A stretch of DNA of 56,289 bases from Bacteriovorax sp. UBA1852 (GTDB lineage: Bacteria; Bdellovibrionota; Bacteriovoracia; Bacteriovoracales; Bacteriovoracaceae): assembly GCA_002338505.1 (NCBI GenBank), contig DDIK01000179.1, forward strand, positions 1 through 56,289, written 5' to 3'. The translations under genes and the position numbers were made by a program. Below, one piece after another: positions 8,517-16,189 of this stretch. Under the pieces are notes generated by a model. That model had not been told where the DNA came from, made no database searches, and saw nothing but the letters and a program-made list of their open reading frames with translations. The stretch's first letter is position 1, and each line of letters starts with the position of its first letter.

Positions 8517-9602
8517 TTACTGTCCTATTTCCCAGAGGTTTATCTTTTTTTCCATTTCGCTCTTTAACTGCCCGCAAGCTGCCAAGATATCACTACCTTT
8601 TGTCGTCCTCACTGTGCATGTATAACCATTCTTTTCAAGCTCATATCTGAACCAATTGATTCGAGATACGGAAGGTCTTTTAAACGAAGACTCTGGGTAC
8701 TCATTAAAAGGAATGAGATTAATCTTAGAAACTTTTTTAGGAAGAAGTTTTGACAATGCTTCAACATCTTCTTTTCTATCATTATATTTATCGATTAAGA
8801 GATACTCATATGTGATATAGCGGTGAGCTTTCAGCGGAATTTCTTTAATTGCGCTTAGAAGTCTATCGAGATCATAGGCCTTATTAATTGGCATAAGCTC
8901 TGTTCGAATTTCATTGTGGGCGGCATGCAAAGAAATTGCAATATTAATTGGCGGAAAGTCTTCAAGCTTCTTAATTTGCGGAACGAGGCCAGAAGTCGAA
9001 AGAGTTACTCTTCTTTGACTTAAACCTAAAGCCTTCTCATCAGTAAAGATAATGGCAGACTTCTTCGTTTCATCAAAATTGTGAAGAGGTTCACCTTGTC
9101 CCATATAGACGATATTGCTTAATCTTTCTTCAGGTCCTACTTTATCTTTTAAGAATTTTGTAACACTTAGAAATTGTCCTACAATCTCCCCTGCCTCAAG
9201 ATGTCTTGTAAGTCCCATTGTTCCAGTATGACAAAAAGTACAACCAATGGCACAACCAACTTGAGAACTTAAGCAAAGTGTTTTTCTATTATTTCTGGCT
9301 GGGATCATAACGGCTTCGACAGTTCGCCCGTCTCTAAATCCGATTAAAAACTTTCTTGTACCATCTTCAGAAAGCCCATCCCAAACTACTTTTGGAATTG
9401 TTAAATCAAAGTTTTCCGATAAGAGACCCTTCACTTTATCTGACACATTTGTCCACTGAGTATGATCGAAGACAAATTTATGATAAATCCATTCGAAAAT
9501 TTGTTTTGCAACAAACTTCTTGGCTCCGTGAGAGTCTAGAAACTTCACTAATTCATCGAATGTTAGAGAGAATAAAAGCCTTCTCTCATTGATTTTTTCC
9601 AC
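8517..9602 (-). CDS. rlmN: Dual-specificity 23S rRNA/tRNA adenine-2 methyltransferase RlmN
   Basis: A radical-SAM methyltransferase that makes m2A2503 in 23S rRNA and m2A37 in some tRNAs. The iron-sulfur cluster motif CxxxCxxC is Cys117, Cys121 and Cys124 (GCAIGCTFC). The cysteines of the ping-pong mechanism correspond to Cys110 (seven residues before the cluster, as in E. coli) and Cys343 (ILAACGQL). The SAM-binding GQGEPL motif is present. At 361 residues it has normal length. The start is GTG at 9602 with GAGG upstream. It appears to be first in a three-gene minus-strand transcript with the barrel and lipoprotein genes. Confidence 0.96.
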   Translation of the reverse strand: MEKINERRLLFSLTFDELVKFLDSHGAKKFVAKQIFEWIYHKFVFDHTQWTNVSDKVKGLLSENFDLTIPKVVWDGLSEDGTRKFLIGFRDGRTVEAVMIPARNNRKTLCLSSQVGCAIGCTFCHTGTMGLTRHLEAGEIVGQFLSVTKFLKDKVGPEERLSNIVYMGQGEPLHNFDETKKSAIIFTDEKALGLSQRRVTLSTSGLVPQIKKLEDFPPINIAISLHAAHNEIRTELMPINKAYDLDRLLSAIKEIPLKAHRYITYEYLLIDKYNDRKEDVEALSKLLPKKVSKINLIPFNEYPESSFKRPSVSRINWFRYELEKNGYTCTVRTTKGSDILAACGQLKSEMEKKINLWEIGQ

Positions 9603-9619
9603 ACTAAACCTCAGATATC

Positions 9620-9643
9620 ATTATAAGCTGTGTAAGTTACACA
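9620..9643. promoter_or_regulatory. rlmN promoter -10 box with upstream 15-bp perfect palindrome
   Basis: On the minus strand, TATAAT (9620-9625) lies upstream of rlmN. Immediately behind it is the perfect palindrome TGTGTAAGTTACACA (9629-9643, seven-base arms around one base). Its place where a -35/spacer would be, in a divergent region, suggests a transcription-factor operator controlling rlmN and perhaps the EEP gene at 9789. The factor is unknown; the half-site TGTGTAA is only loosely CRP-like. Confidence 0.45.
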
Positions 9644-9788
9644 ACTTTTCTTAGGAGTTAAAGGCTAAGTTGTAATATTTACTAGAAAACACGACTCGCC
9701 GCGGCACAAATTTCTTGCTTTTCAAATCACTTATAAAACCTATAAAATATCGTTATATATTATGCCAACTCTAGGAAAAGGAATTGCC

Positions 9789-10619
9789 TTGCACACGCTA
9801 ATTAAAAGGATTTTAATTATCGCACTATTCACAACAGATCTCTATGCTGGAGTTATTCCAAAGCACAGAATCCCAAAGAATGAAGATGTTATTCAAGTAT
9901 TTGATAATGCTTATAAGCAAGTACTACCTAACAACTTCAATGTTGTCGTGTGGAATATGTATAAAGGCAAGAAAGATACATGGGCAGCAGACTTTAGAAT
10001 GCTTAGTGAAAACCACGATATTCTGATTACTCAAGAAATGTTTCTTAAGGGTGAAATGAAGAGTATTTTTGAAAGAGAGAACGGTTTTGAGTTCTCTTGC
10101 GCAACTTCTTTCTTCTTTGATGGCGAAGACAGAACAGGTGTTGCAACAATATCTAAATTTAATTCAATCAATCAAAGTTTTTTTAGATCAAAATATAGAG
10201 AGCCAATTGTCAGATCACCAAAGATGACTTTAATAACAAAATATGCTCTTGAGAATGGCGAGGAGCTTTTGGTCGCTAATATCCATGCTATTAACTTCGT
10301 TGTTGCAAGAAAGCTGGAGCATCAAATTAAAGAGGTTGCTCGTGCAATCTCTGAGCATGACGGACCCGCAATATTTGCAGGTGACTTCAATACGTGGTCA
10401 CGCAAGAAGCAAAGAAAGATGAAACAGGCTCTTAGAGAAATAGGACTCACAGAAGTTAAATATACAGAAGGTCCTGATAATAGAATGAGAATTTTTGGAC
10501 GAGTTATAGATTACTTATGGTACAAGAACTTAAGACTTACAAGAGCTAGAGTTCTTGGATCTGTTACAGGAGCTGATCATATTCCAATGAGTCACAGCTT
10601 TTCGGTTCTTGACTTATAA
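9789..10619 (+). CDS. Secreted endonuclease/exonuclease/phosphatase (EEP) family protein
   Basis: The protein shows the EEP (DNase I/sphingomyelinase) fold motifs in order: an N-terminal strand ending WNMYKGK, the metal-binding LITQEMF strand, the central GDFNTWS motif and a terminal GADHIPMSH with the catalytic His. Substrate could be nucleic acid, phospholipid or phosphoinositide. I choose the TTG at 9789, which has AAAAGGA six bases upstream and yields a clean signal peptide (MHTLIKRILIIALFTTDLYA, 276 residues in total). The ATG at 9762 adds nine residues, has no ribosome binding site and lies in a TATA-rich promoter-like stretch. It ends base-to-base against the convergent gene at 10620. 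Confidence 0.82.
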   Translation: MHTLIKRILIIALFTTDLYAGVIPKHRIPKNEDVIQVFDNAYKQVLPNNFNVVVWNMYKGKKDTWAADFRMLSENHDILITQEMFLKGEMKSIFERENGFEFSCATSFFFDGEDRTGVATISKFNSINQSFFRSKYREPIVRSPKMTLITKYALENGEELLVANIHAINFVVARKLEHQIKEVARAISEHDGPAIFAGDFNTWSRKKQRKMKQALREIGLTEVKYTEGPDNRMRIFGRVIDYLWYKNLRLTRARVLGSVTGADHIPMSHSFSVLDL

Positions 10620-11012
10620 TTAGAAAATATTGGAGAAGAGACCTTTCTTCTTTCTATCGGGATCAGATAAGACTTCTCCATTCTCTATCAGAAAATCATT
10701 AAGCTTATTGACATTACCAGCATCTTTTAACGATTTATTAACGGCTTCAACATCACAGACGCAAATATTATCTAATTTAAATTGCTCACAAAGATCATAA
10801 GAAAACTGAAGAAGTTCTTCTTCTGATTCAAATGGGCCAATTCTTCCTTCACTATTAAAAGTATCTGTAAACAAATCACTGAGATCGACATGTTTAAAAT
10901 CAAGGACACCTTTTGTAGAATACGCAAGATCTATAAATCTCGTCATATTCTTTGACTGGTCCAGAGAATAAAGAATAAAAAGCACGTCCTGTGTTCTAAT
11001 TTCTTTCGTCAT
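10620..11012 (-). CDS. Hypothetical cytoplasmic protein, partner of the GH-like gene
   Basis: A 130-residue soluble protein without signal peptide or membrane helix. It is acidic, predicted alpha/beta, and ends in a short basic tail (RKKKGLFSNIF). I recognise no family. The ATG overlaps the stop of the upstream large gene by four bases (ATGA), so it is translationally coupled to it and likely acts in the same process. Nothing in the sequence indicates an enzymatic function; one DNICVCDVE segment has two cysteines close together. Confidence 0.7.
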   Translation of the reverse strand: MTKEIRTQDVLFILYSLDQSKNMTRFIDLAYSTKGVLDFKHVDLSDLFTDTFNSEGRIGPFESEEELLQFSYDLCEQFKLDNICVCDVEAVNKSLKDAGNVNKLNDFLIENGEVLSDPDRKKKGLFSNIF

Positions 11013-12757
11013 AAAATAACTCCAAAGTCTAGGGAGATGCTACCCTTAGGTAGAAAGTATAACTCAATTTCATGAGTTGTATTATTCATTGATACATTTT
11101 TCTCATCGATTGATTTTTGAAAGATAAATTGTGAGGGATACCTAATTTTAACTTTCTTCTTATAACTTGTTGGGTTAAAGAAAGTCACTCGCTTCACTCG
11201 CTCAAACTTAAGTTCACTGCTTGCGACACCTCTATCAAACCAAGTATAGCGAAGGCCTTCTTCTGCTTCAATTGAAGGATATCGTAAATCAAGACTAGAA
11301 AACACCTTGTCCCAAAACTGGTTTTTTCTATCTTTCTTATCCTTGTTTATCTCTGTGTTATTGAAATCAGAACTATCAAAAATAAATAGACGTCCCTCAC
11401 CCATAGAAATTGTTTCGATGAGACAGAGATATTTAATCTTTTCAATTTCAAGATCATTTTCAATATAAAAAGACTCAAGTCTTCTTTTTAAGCTCTCATC
11501 TAGACCACGCTTATCAATAAAAACGTTTAGCCCATTCATAAACATTTTAAGAGCAGCACTTAAAGACTTAAGAGTCAGATCATTTCCTGAAAAATAATAG
11601 AAAAGCCGCGAGCTTTCAAGTTCATCTTCCCAAGAGAAGTCTTCAAGTTCTAAAAAGTCAGTATCATATTTAAAGAAGTCATCTACAAACTCTGTTATTC
11701 CTGATTCTCTTAAAAGTGATAACGTCTGAGGACTCTCTTTGTGACAAACAAAACTTAGAGACTTTGAGGGATGAAAAACAAACTCAGATTTATTTTGAAT
11801 TGTCTTATCCTCATAACTTTGATCAGTAAAATTATTTCCGAGAACTGTATCTCTAAAAATGTTAACAAGTCCTGATTTTTTACGAGTTGGTACGAGCATT
11901 GTTGATGGCAAGATACCAAACTGAAGCATCGATAAGACTTCATCAATGATTGATGAATCTGTTCTATGATCAATTGAAGAAAGATATATATCTTTTTTTG
12001 AGCCAAAAATATAGCCGATCTGCTTGAAGCCTTGAAAACAAAAGCTCAGATCATTCTCTATACTTCCAAGATACAGGTCCTTAACCATTTGTTCATATTC
12101 TCTTCTTAGTTCAATTTCACTTTCTTTTGTTGCAAATGAAAGATCATCACTTGCTAATTCCTCTCTCTTTGCATGAAGATATCGCGTAAAGCCTTGATCA
12201 AAAGATTGGGAACGATCTTTTAGGTATGAATGGAAAACACCATTATCAAAATAACCACTTTCATAGCCCCACAGAGAAACATTAATTCCGCTTTGGCTAA
12301 TATAATGTGCGAGCTCTCTAGTAAATTTAGTAAAAGCCTTAAAAACGCGTGGATCAAAGAAAGAGTAGAAATGATGAATAGTTCCATCAGAGTCAGCGGC
12401 GGCATTTAGAAGTCCCGCTTCATCAACGGCTTCATTTCTGGCTAGAAGAAAGGGAATTCCTCCATTGGGCAAATAAGGGACAGGAGTAATAGGAAGTAGA
12501 AGGATTGGCTCTTTTCCCAGATCCTCACAAATCTGAACAAGCTTCTTTAAGTCTGTCTCAGGTTTCGTTCCTGCAAAATCAATATTGTCACCTGTGTCGG
12601 AATGAAAACTCCAATTAATAGGTATAATTATTTTATTAACGCCTCTAAGAGATTCAATTTTACTTTTCCAAAGCGAAGCTGAGGTTTTCCAATATAAAAA
12701 CCAGTTCTCTCCAGGAAATACAGTGTCCTCATCTTTAATGACTGGGGTTGTCAACAT
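11009..12757 (-). CDS. Cytosolic glycoside hydrolase-like protein (GH35/42-type TIM barrel, tentative)
   Basis: A 582-residue protein with no signal peptide. Residues 1-210 read like the beta-galactosidase/GH35-GH42 barrel. A strand with INWSFHSDTGDNIDFAG is followed by a helix KKLVQICEDLGKEPILLLP and then a loop with NGGIPFLLARN, the usual place of the substrate-side 'GG.P.WLL' loop. A later strand, VSLWGYESGYF, carries a Glu where the acid/base residue of the family sits. The C-terminal half has beta-rich segments. AAGGAG lies nine bases upstream of the ATG. Fold assignment is by pattern and not certain; a sugar-related role is inferred. It is coupled to the 130-residue gene downstream. Confidence 0.6.
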   Translation of the reverse strand: MLTTPVIKDEDTVFPGENWFLYWKTSASLWKSKIESLRGVNKIIIPINWSFHSDTGDNIDFAGTKPETDLKKLVQICEDLGKEPILLLPITPVPYLPNGGIPFLLARNEAVDEAGLLNAAADSDGTIHHFYSFFDPRVFKAFTKFTRELAHYISQSGINVSLWGYESGYFDNGVFHSYLKDRSQSFDQGFTRYLHAKREELASDDLSFATKESEIELRREYEQMVKDLYLGSIENDLSFCFQGFKQIGYIFGSKKDIYLSSIDHRTDSSIIDEVLSMLQFGILPSTMLVPTRKKSGLVNIFRDTVLGNNFTDQSYEDKTIQNKSEFVFHPSKSLSFVCHKESPQTLSLLRESGITEFVDDFFKYDTDFLELEDFSWEDELESSRLFYYFSGNDLTLKSLSAALKMFMNGLNVFIDKRGLDESLKRRLESFYIENDLEIEKIKYLCLIETISMGEGRLFIFDSSDFNNTEINKDKKDRKNQFWDKVFSSLDLRYPSIEAEEGLRYTWFDRGVASSELKFERVKRVTFFNPTSYKKKVKIRYPSQFIFQKSIDEKNVSMNNTTHEIELYFLPKGSISLDFGVIL

Positions 12758-12883
12758 CCGTGTATACTCCTTGAATTACTATTGTATCAATCAATGAATA
12801 AATAAGTCTAGAACATAGTCTTGGATGGTATCTCGCACTCACTTTAAAAAAGACGCCATTTCTGTCACAGTAATTTCAAGTAC

Positions 12884-12900
12884 TTGGCACCTCTTCTGCA
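12884..12900 (+). promoter_or_regulatory. Sigma-54 (RpoN) type -24/-12 promoter
   Basis: TTGGCAC at 12884-12890 and TGCA at 12897-12900 give the invariant GG-N10-GC spacing of sigma-54 promoters. Eleven of thirteen defined positions of YTGGCACG-N4-TTGCW match (the G at position 8 and the first T of TTGC differ). Transcription would start near 12911, about 87 bases before the small membrane-protein gene at 12998. An activator (bEBP) site should lie upstream but I could not identify one. Confidence 0.6.
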
Positions 12901-12997
12901 TATTATTTATTGAGAACAATGAAATTTACGAATATTCAGGGAACTACAAGAGTTAACACTGATTAAAATTTAGACACTATAAGAAAAGGAGACAGAA

Positions 12998-13252
12998 ATG
13001 AGTAAGGAATCTTTAAATGAATACAAGGAATGGAATATACTCTACGGCCTAATGATGATTTTATTCTTTGGCACAATAACCATGGGAATCCTATCTCTTG
13101 GATTTGGTGATATGCTAATAGGTAAAGTTTTAATTACTTTCTCTTGTATCGATATTGGTTTGATATTCTATGTAGGTCATAAAAGAAGACATGTCAGAAG
13201 TGACTTTAATCCTGAGGTAGTTGTTAATGGCGACCAAAACGTTGCCTCATAA
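12998..13252 (+). CDS. Small two-helix membrane protein
   Basis: An 84-residue protein with two strong hydrophobic segments (about residues 14-36 and 42-62) separated by a short loop, a polar N-terminus and a basic/polar C-terminal tail (GHKRRHVRSDF). No family is recognised. AAGGAG seven bases upstream makes the start secure. The striking context is the sigma-54-like promoter upstream, which implies expression under a specific regulator rather than housekeeping control. The stop lies four bases before the convergent ldhA stop. Confidence 0.75.
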   Translation: MSKESLNEYKEWNILYGLMMILFFGTITMGILSLGFGDMLIGKVLITFSCIDIGLIFYVGHKRRHVRSDFNPEVVVNGDQNVAS

Positions 13253-13256
13253 TAGT

Positions 13257-14249
13257 TTATTCAACAAGGTTTTCCAGAGGCTTCTTATTCTGATAGTCCT
13301 TTATACTCTGTAATGTCGTATGGGCGATATTACTTAGGGCCTCTTCGGTGAGAAAACCTTGATGTGACGTTAAGATGACATTTGGAAATGTTAATAGTCT
13401 CGCTAAAATATCATCGGTTAAAACTTTTGCCGACATGTCTTTAAAAAAGAATTCTTCTTCCTCTTCATAAACATCTAAGCCTGCCCCTCCTATATGACCA
13501 GACTTTAATTGATCAATGAGTGCAGATGTCTCAATAAGGCCACCTCGACCGGTATTTATAATCAAGGCTCCCTCTTTCATCTGTGACAGTCTTTCTTTAT
13601 TTATTAAGTGAAATGTCTCATCGTTAAGGGGGATGTTTAAAGAAACTATATGAGACTGCGTTAGCAGTTCACTAAGTTCCACATATTTAAAACCAAGTTC
13701 TTTTTGAGCCTTCTCATCACGAAACTTATCATAAGCTATAACATTTACCTTAAAGCCTCTGAGGATATTAATAAGAACTTTTCCAATCTTTCCCGTGCCA
13801 ATAACTCCAACCGTTTTGCCATGAAGATCAAATCCAACGAGACCATCAAGAGAAAAATTCCCCTCCCTCACTCTATTATATGCCTTATGAATTTTTCTAT
13901 TGAGAGTGAGAATAAGTGCAATAACATGCTCAGCAATGGCATAAGGTGAATACTCTGGAACCCTTACGACTTTTATTTTTAATTTCTTAGCATACTCGAT
14001 ATCAATTTGATTAAAGCCTGCACAACGTAATGCAACGAGCTTAACTCCATTTTGAGATAACTTATCTAAAACCTCTTGATCAACCTTATCATTTGTAAAG
14101 ACACAAACGCATTCATAACCCTTTGTTAAAAGAGCAGTATGAGAATTAAGATGAGAGCTTATATAGCTGATTTCAAAGTTATAATTCTTATTTTCTTTGT
14201 CAAAGATGTCTCTATCAAATTGATGTGCGTCAAAAAAGCAAACCTTCAT
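13257..14249 (-). CDS. ldhA: D-2-hydroxyacid dehydrogenase, D-lactate dehydrogenase type
   Basis: The 330 residues match fermentative D-lactate dehydrogenase in length and order. They comprise an N-terminal catalytic half (MKVCFFDAHQFD), the NAD-binding GTGKIG motif at 151-156 with Asp174 after the second strand (NAD rather than NADP), and catalytic Arg235 (NTGRGG), Glu264 (DVYEEE) and His296 (TSHQG). It would reduce pyruvate to D-lactate with NADH. A related 2-hydroxyacid dehydrogenase activity cannot be excluded. AAGGAT upstream of ATG supports the start. It is transcribed alone, convergent with the small membrane protein and divergent from the exported protein at 14333. Confidence 0.85.
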   Translation of the reverse strand: MKVCFFDAHQFDRDIFDKENKNYNFEISYISSHLNSHTALLTKGYECVCVFTNDKVDQEVLDKLSQNGVKLVALRCAGFNQIDIEYAKKLKIKVVRVPEYSPYAIAEHVIALILTLNRKIHKAYNRVREGNFSLDGLVGFDLHGKTVGVIGTGKIGKVLINILRGFKVNVIAYDKFRDEKAQKELGFKYVELSELLTQSHIVSLNIPLNDETFHLINKERLSQMKEGALIINTGRGGLIETSALIDQLKSGHIGGAGLDVYEEEEEFFFKDMSAKVLTDDILARLLTFPNVILTSHQGFLTEEALSNIAHTTLQSIKDYQNKKPLENLVE

Positions 14250-14332
14250 AAAAATCCTTATATATATGACAAACTTAGTATTTTAAGTTCTAATTTTACC
14301 TAACTCATAATTTATAACCTCTTGAGGTAAGA

Positions 14333-14962
14333 ATGAAAATAATCCTAATCATACTTTTAACATTTAATTCATATAGTTTTGACTTTGAAGAGGCATCTAG
14401 TTTTTTAAGACAGAATCAATTTCTTTTCAATGATGATCTCTCTGGAGAAAATGACGAAATTTACAGTATTGTCTATCATGCCATTCACAAAGAAGACCAA
14501 ACTATATCGAACGGCCAAAGAGCGAGAGATATCATTCAAAAAGATCTTAATGAACTCAATAGTAATGCGGGCTATATTAATAGCTGCAAGAATCATATAA
14601 ATTCCAAGTCACTTATAACTGCTAATCTTAATTCTTTTCTCTTAGCTACCAAGTCTAGAATTAAGTATGAGTATGAGTTCTCAGGAAAAATTGTCACAAC
14701 AGATAAGCTTAATATTTTAAAGAGAAATTATCAGTGCTACTACTCAATCAACTCTCCTTTTTCAAAGAGAGAGTTTAAGACGAGATATTACTTACGTAAC
14801 AGAAATATTGAAGAAAAAGAGTGTAATGCCATCATCAACTCTCTTGAGGCTAAGTCCAAAGGTCTTTTGATTGAGTATAAGAAATATCATTCTTATCGTT
14901 ATGATACTCCTATGAGTGATGGGGTTTGGGCGTTTCATTGCGCGATTAGTATAAGCCATTAG
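14333..14962 (+). CDS. Exported protein of unknown function
   Basis: A 209-residue product with a signal peptide (MKIILIILLTFNSYS) and a mostly helical, charged mature domain with several cysteines (for example INSCKNHINS, YQCYYS, EECNA-like KECNA and a C-terminal FHCAIS) that could form disulfides in the periplasm. No family is recognised. GAGG lies eight bases upstream of the ATG. The gene is divergent from ldhA with an 83-base gap. Repeated Tyr residues near the C-terminus (KKYHSYRYD) are notable but not diagnostic. Confidence 0.7.
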   Translation: MKIILIILLTFNSYSFDFEEASSFLRQNQFLFNDDLSGENDEIYSIVYHAIHKEDQTISNGQRARDIIQKDLNELNSNAGYINSCKNHINSKSLITANLNSFLLATKSRIKYEYEFSGKIVTTDKLNILKRNYQCYYSINSPFSKREFKTRYYLRNRNIEEKECNAIINSLEAKSKGLLIEYKKYHSYRYDTPMSDGVWAFHCAISISH

Positions 14963-15223
14963 AAAGAGTATTAATCAAAAAGCCGATATTGGTTGAGAAT
15001 TATCTTATTCTAAAGAAATGTACTCTCACATGTAGCTAAAAGATTTAAGGAGATTTCGTAAAGTCTTATTCCTTCAAAGACTTTCATACTGTAATCTATC
15101 GAAAACAGTAATTCACTACTTCACTAATGCTATTCAGTACTTTTTACATCTTTATTTCAAAAGTATAGCTAACTAAGCAAGTGCATGATAACTGTGGATT
15201 AACTTCTAACGAACAGAGGAAAA

Positions 15224-15403
15224 ATGAAAACAATAATTTTACTATTTTGTGCGATTTTTTTAATAAGTTGCGGGAATGATTCAACAAAACAATCATCTAG
15301 AGGATCTTCAGATTTACAAAATAAAGATAAAGATACTTCTGAATTAAATACTAAACAAAAACATAAAAACATTTCACCATATGTGAACTTACTATTAAAT
15401 TAA
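15224..15403 (+). CDS. Very small lipoprotein (59 residues)
   Basis: An open reading frame too short for most gene callers. GAGG lies six bases before the ATG. The product begins MKTIILLFCAIFLISCG, a typical lipoprotein signal with lipobox LISC and the lipidated Cys at position 16. The rest is a Ser/Lys/Asn/Asp-rich, low-complexity tail of about 43 residues ending VNLLLN. It sits 21 bases ahead of the exported protein at 15425, so the two are probably one transcript. The bases before it (14963-15223) show no other gene; a weak hairpin (AAAGTCTT, 15060-15084) lies there. Function is unknown, possibly an entericidin-like small lipoprotein. Confidence 0.65.
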   Translation: MKTIILLFCAIFLISCGNDSTKQSSRGSSDLQNKDKDTSELNTKQKHKNISPYVNLLLN

Positions 15404-15424
15404 TCAAAAATTAGGAGTTATCAA

Positions 15425-15889
15425 ATGAAATTAATAGCGCTACTAACATGTTTATTATCTTCCTTATCTTACGGAGCAACTCTTGAGTGCAAATCAGGAG
15501 ATCTAGAAGTATCTGTCAAACGCTCTCAACAGCAATCTCTTCGGAACACCAGTAATCGTTATGCAGAAGCTTCGACTCTTAAGCTTCAATGTAATGAAAA
15601 AGCTTTCTTTTTTCACGTCAACACACCGTCTATTCCAAAGACAATTAATTCTCTTCCGTCTGGATTAGCTGTAAGTTTAGACGCTTTTCTAAGAGCAGAA
15701 AAAAAACAATTAGAAGCTGAAGAAGATCGACATCAGAGAGATACTATGAAATCTTATTTGGCTACAATTCTAATGGCTAAAAGTTCCAATTTATCAGTAA
15801 AAATATCATATGATGAGTCAAGTGGTTTCAATTATTATTCAAATAACGATGGTAAGCAACTAGCAATCTTAGGTATCACCGTTAAATAA
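15425..15889 (+). CDS. Small exported protein of unknown function
   Basis: A 154-residue protein with a signal peptide ending SLSYG-A (about 18 residues). The mature part has two cysteines (LECKSG and LQCNEK) about 33 residues apart that could pair, then a charged helical middle and a strand-rich end. No family recognised. AGGAG lies seven bases upstream of the ATG. It follows the 59-residue lipoprotein closely and is followed by a good rho-independent terminator (15945-15976), so these two genes form a small unit. Confidence 0.72.
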   Translation: MKLIALLTCLLSSLSYGATLECKSGDLEVSVKRSQQQSLRNTSNRYAEASTLKLQCNEKAFFFHVNTPSIPKTINSLPSGLAVSLDAFLRAEKKQLEAEEDRHQRDTMKSYLATILMAKSSNLSVKISYDESSGFNYYSNNDGKQLAILGITVK

Positions 15890-15944
15890 TACTCTGTTCG
15901 TGACCCAAAACTAATTTAACTTTGAAATTGAAGATAAAAGATAT

Positions 15945-15976
15945 AGGCCTGTTTTTAAAAGCAGGTCTTTTTTTTT
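15945..15976 (+). terminator. Rho-independent terminator after the 15224-15889 unit
   Basis: Arms AGGCCTG (15945-15951) and CAGGTCT (15962-15968) pair with one G-U, around a ten-base loop, and run directly into a nine-base T tract. The rest of the gap to 16137 shows no convincing gene. Confidence 0.85.
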
Positions 15977-16137
15977 AAATAATCATCATGCAATTCTAGG
16001 ATATGATGAGACAATACAAGAAAAGGTTTTTAAAAAATGTTTTATAGAGGCTTTAATTTAAATTTTGGTCTCTTAAGAAATATAAGCCGAATAAACTTTA
16101 AAGTATTTTATGGAGTACCGTGTTTCACTTCGATATA

Positions 16138-16165
16138 ATAAAAAAAGCCAGGTTCCCCTGGCTTT
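16138..16165 (-). terminator. Rho-independent terminator of the subtilase gene
   Basis: A GCCAGG (16147-16152) / CCTGGC (16157-16162) stem with a four-base loop. Read on the minus strand it is followed by a run of seven or more T, right behind the subtilase stop at 16190. Confidence 0.85.
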
Positions 16166-16189
16166 AAACTATTATTTTTTTTTAATCTC

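Noticed and set aside
9705..9735. GGCAC followed by TTGCT resembling a sigma-54 promoter before the EEP gene
   Set aside because: The GG-to-GC spacing is 12 instead of the strictly required 10.
15060..15084. Inverted repeat AAAGTCTT with nine-base loop upstream of the tiny lipoprotein
   Set aside because: No T run follows, and the stem is short and AT-rich; not a convincing terminator or operator.
16037..16138. A 33-codon plus-strand frame between two terminators
   Set aside because: No family-like features, weak ribosome binding site at too long a distance, and it ends where the subtilase terminator begins; most likely chance.
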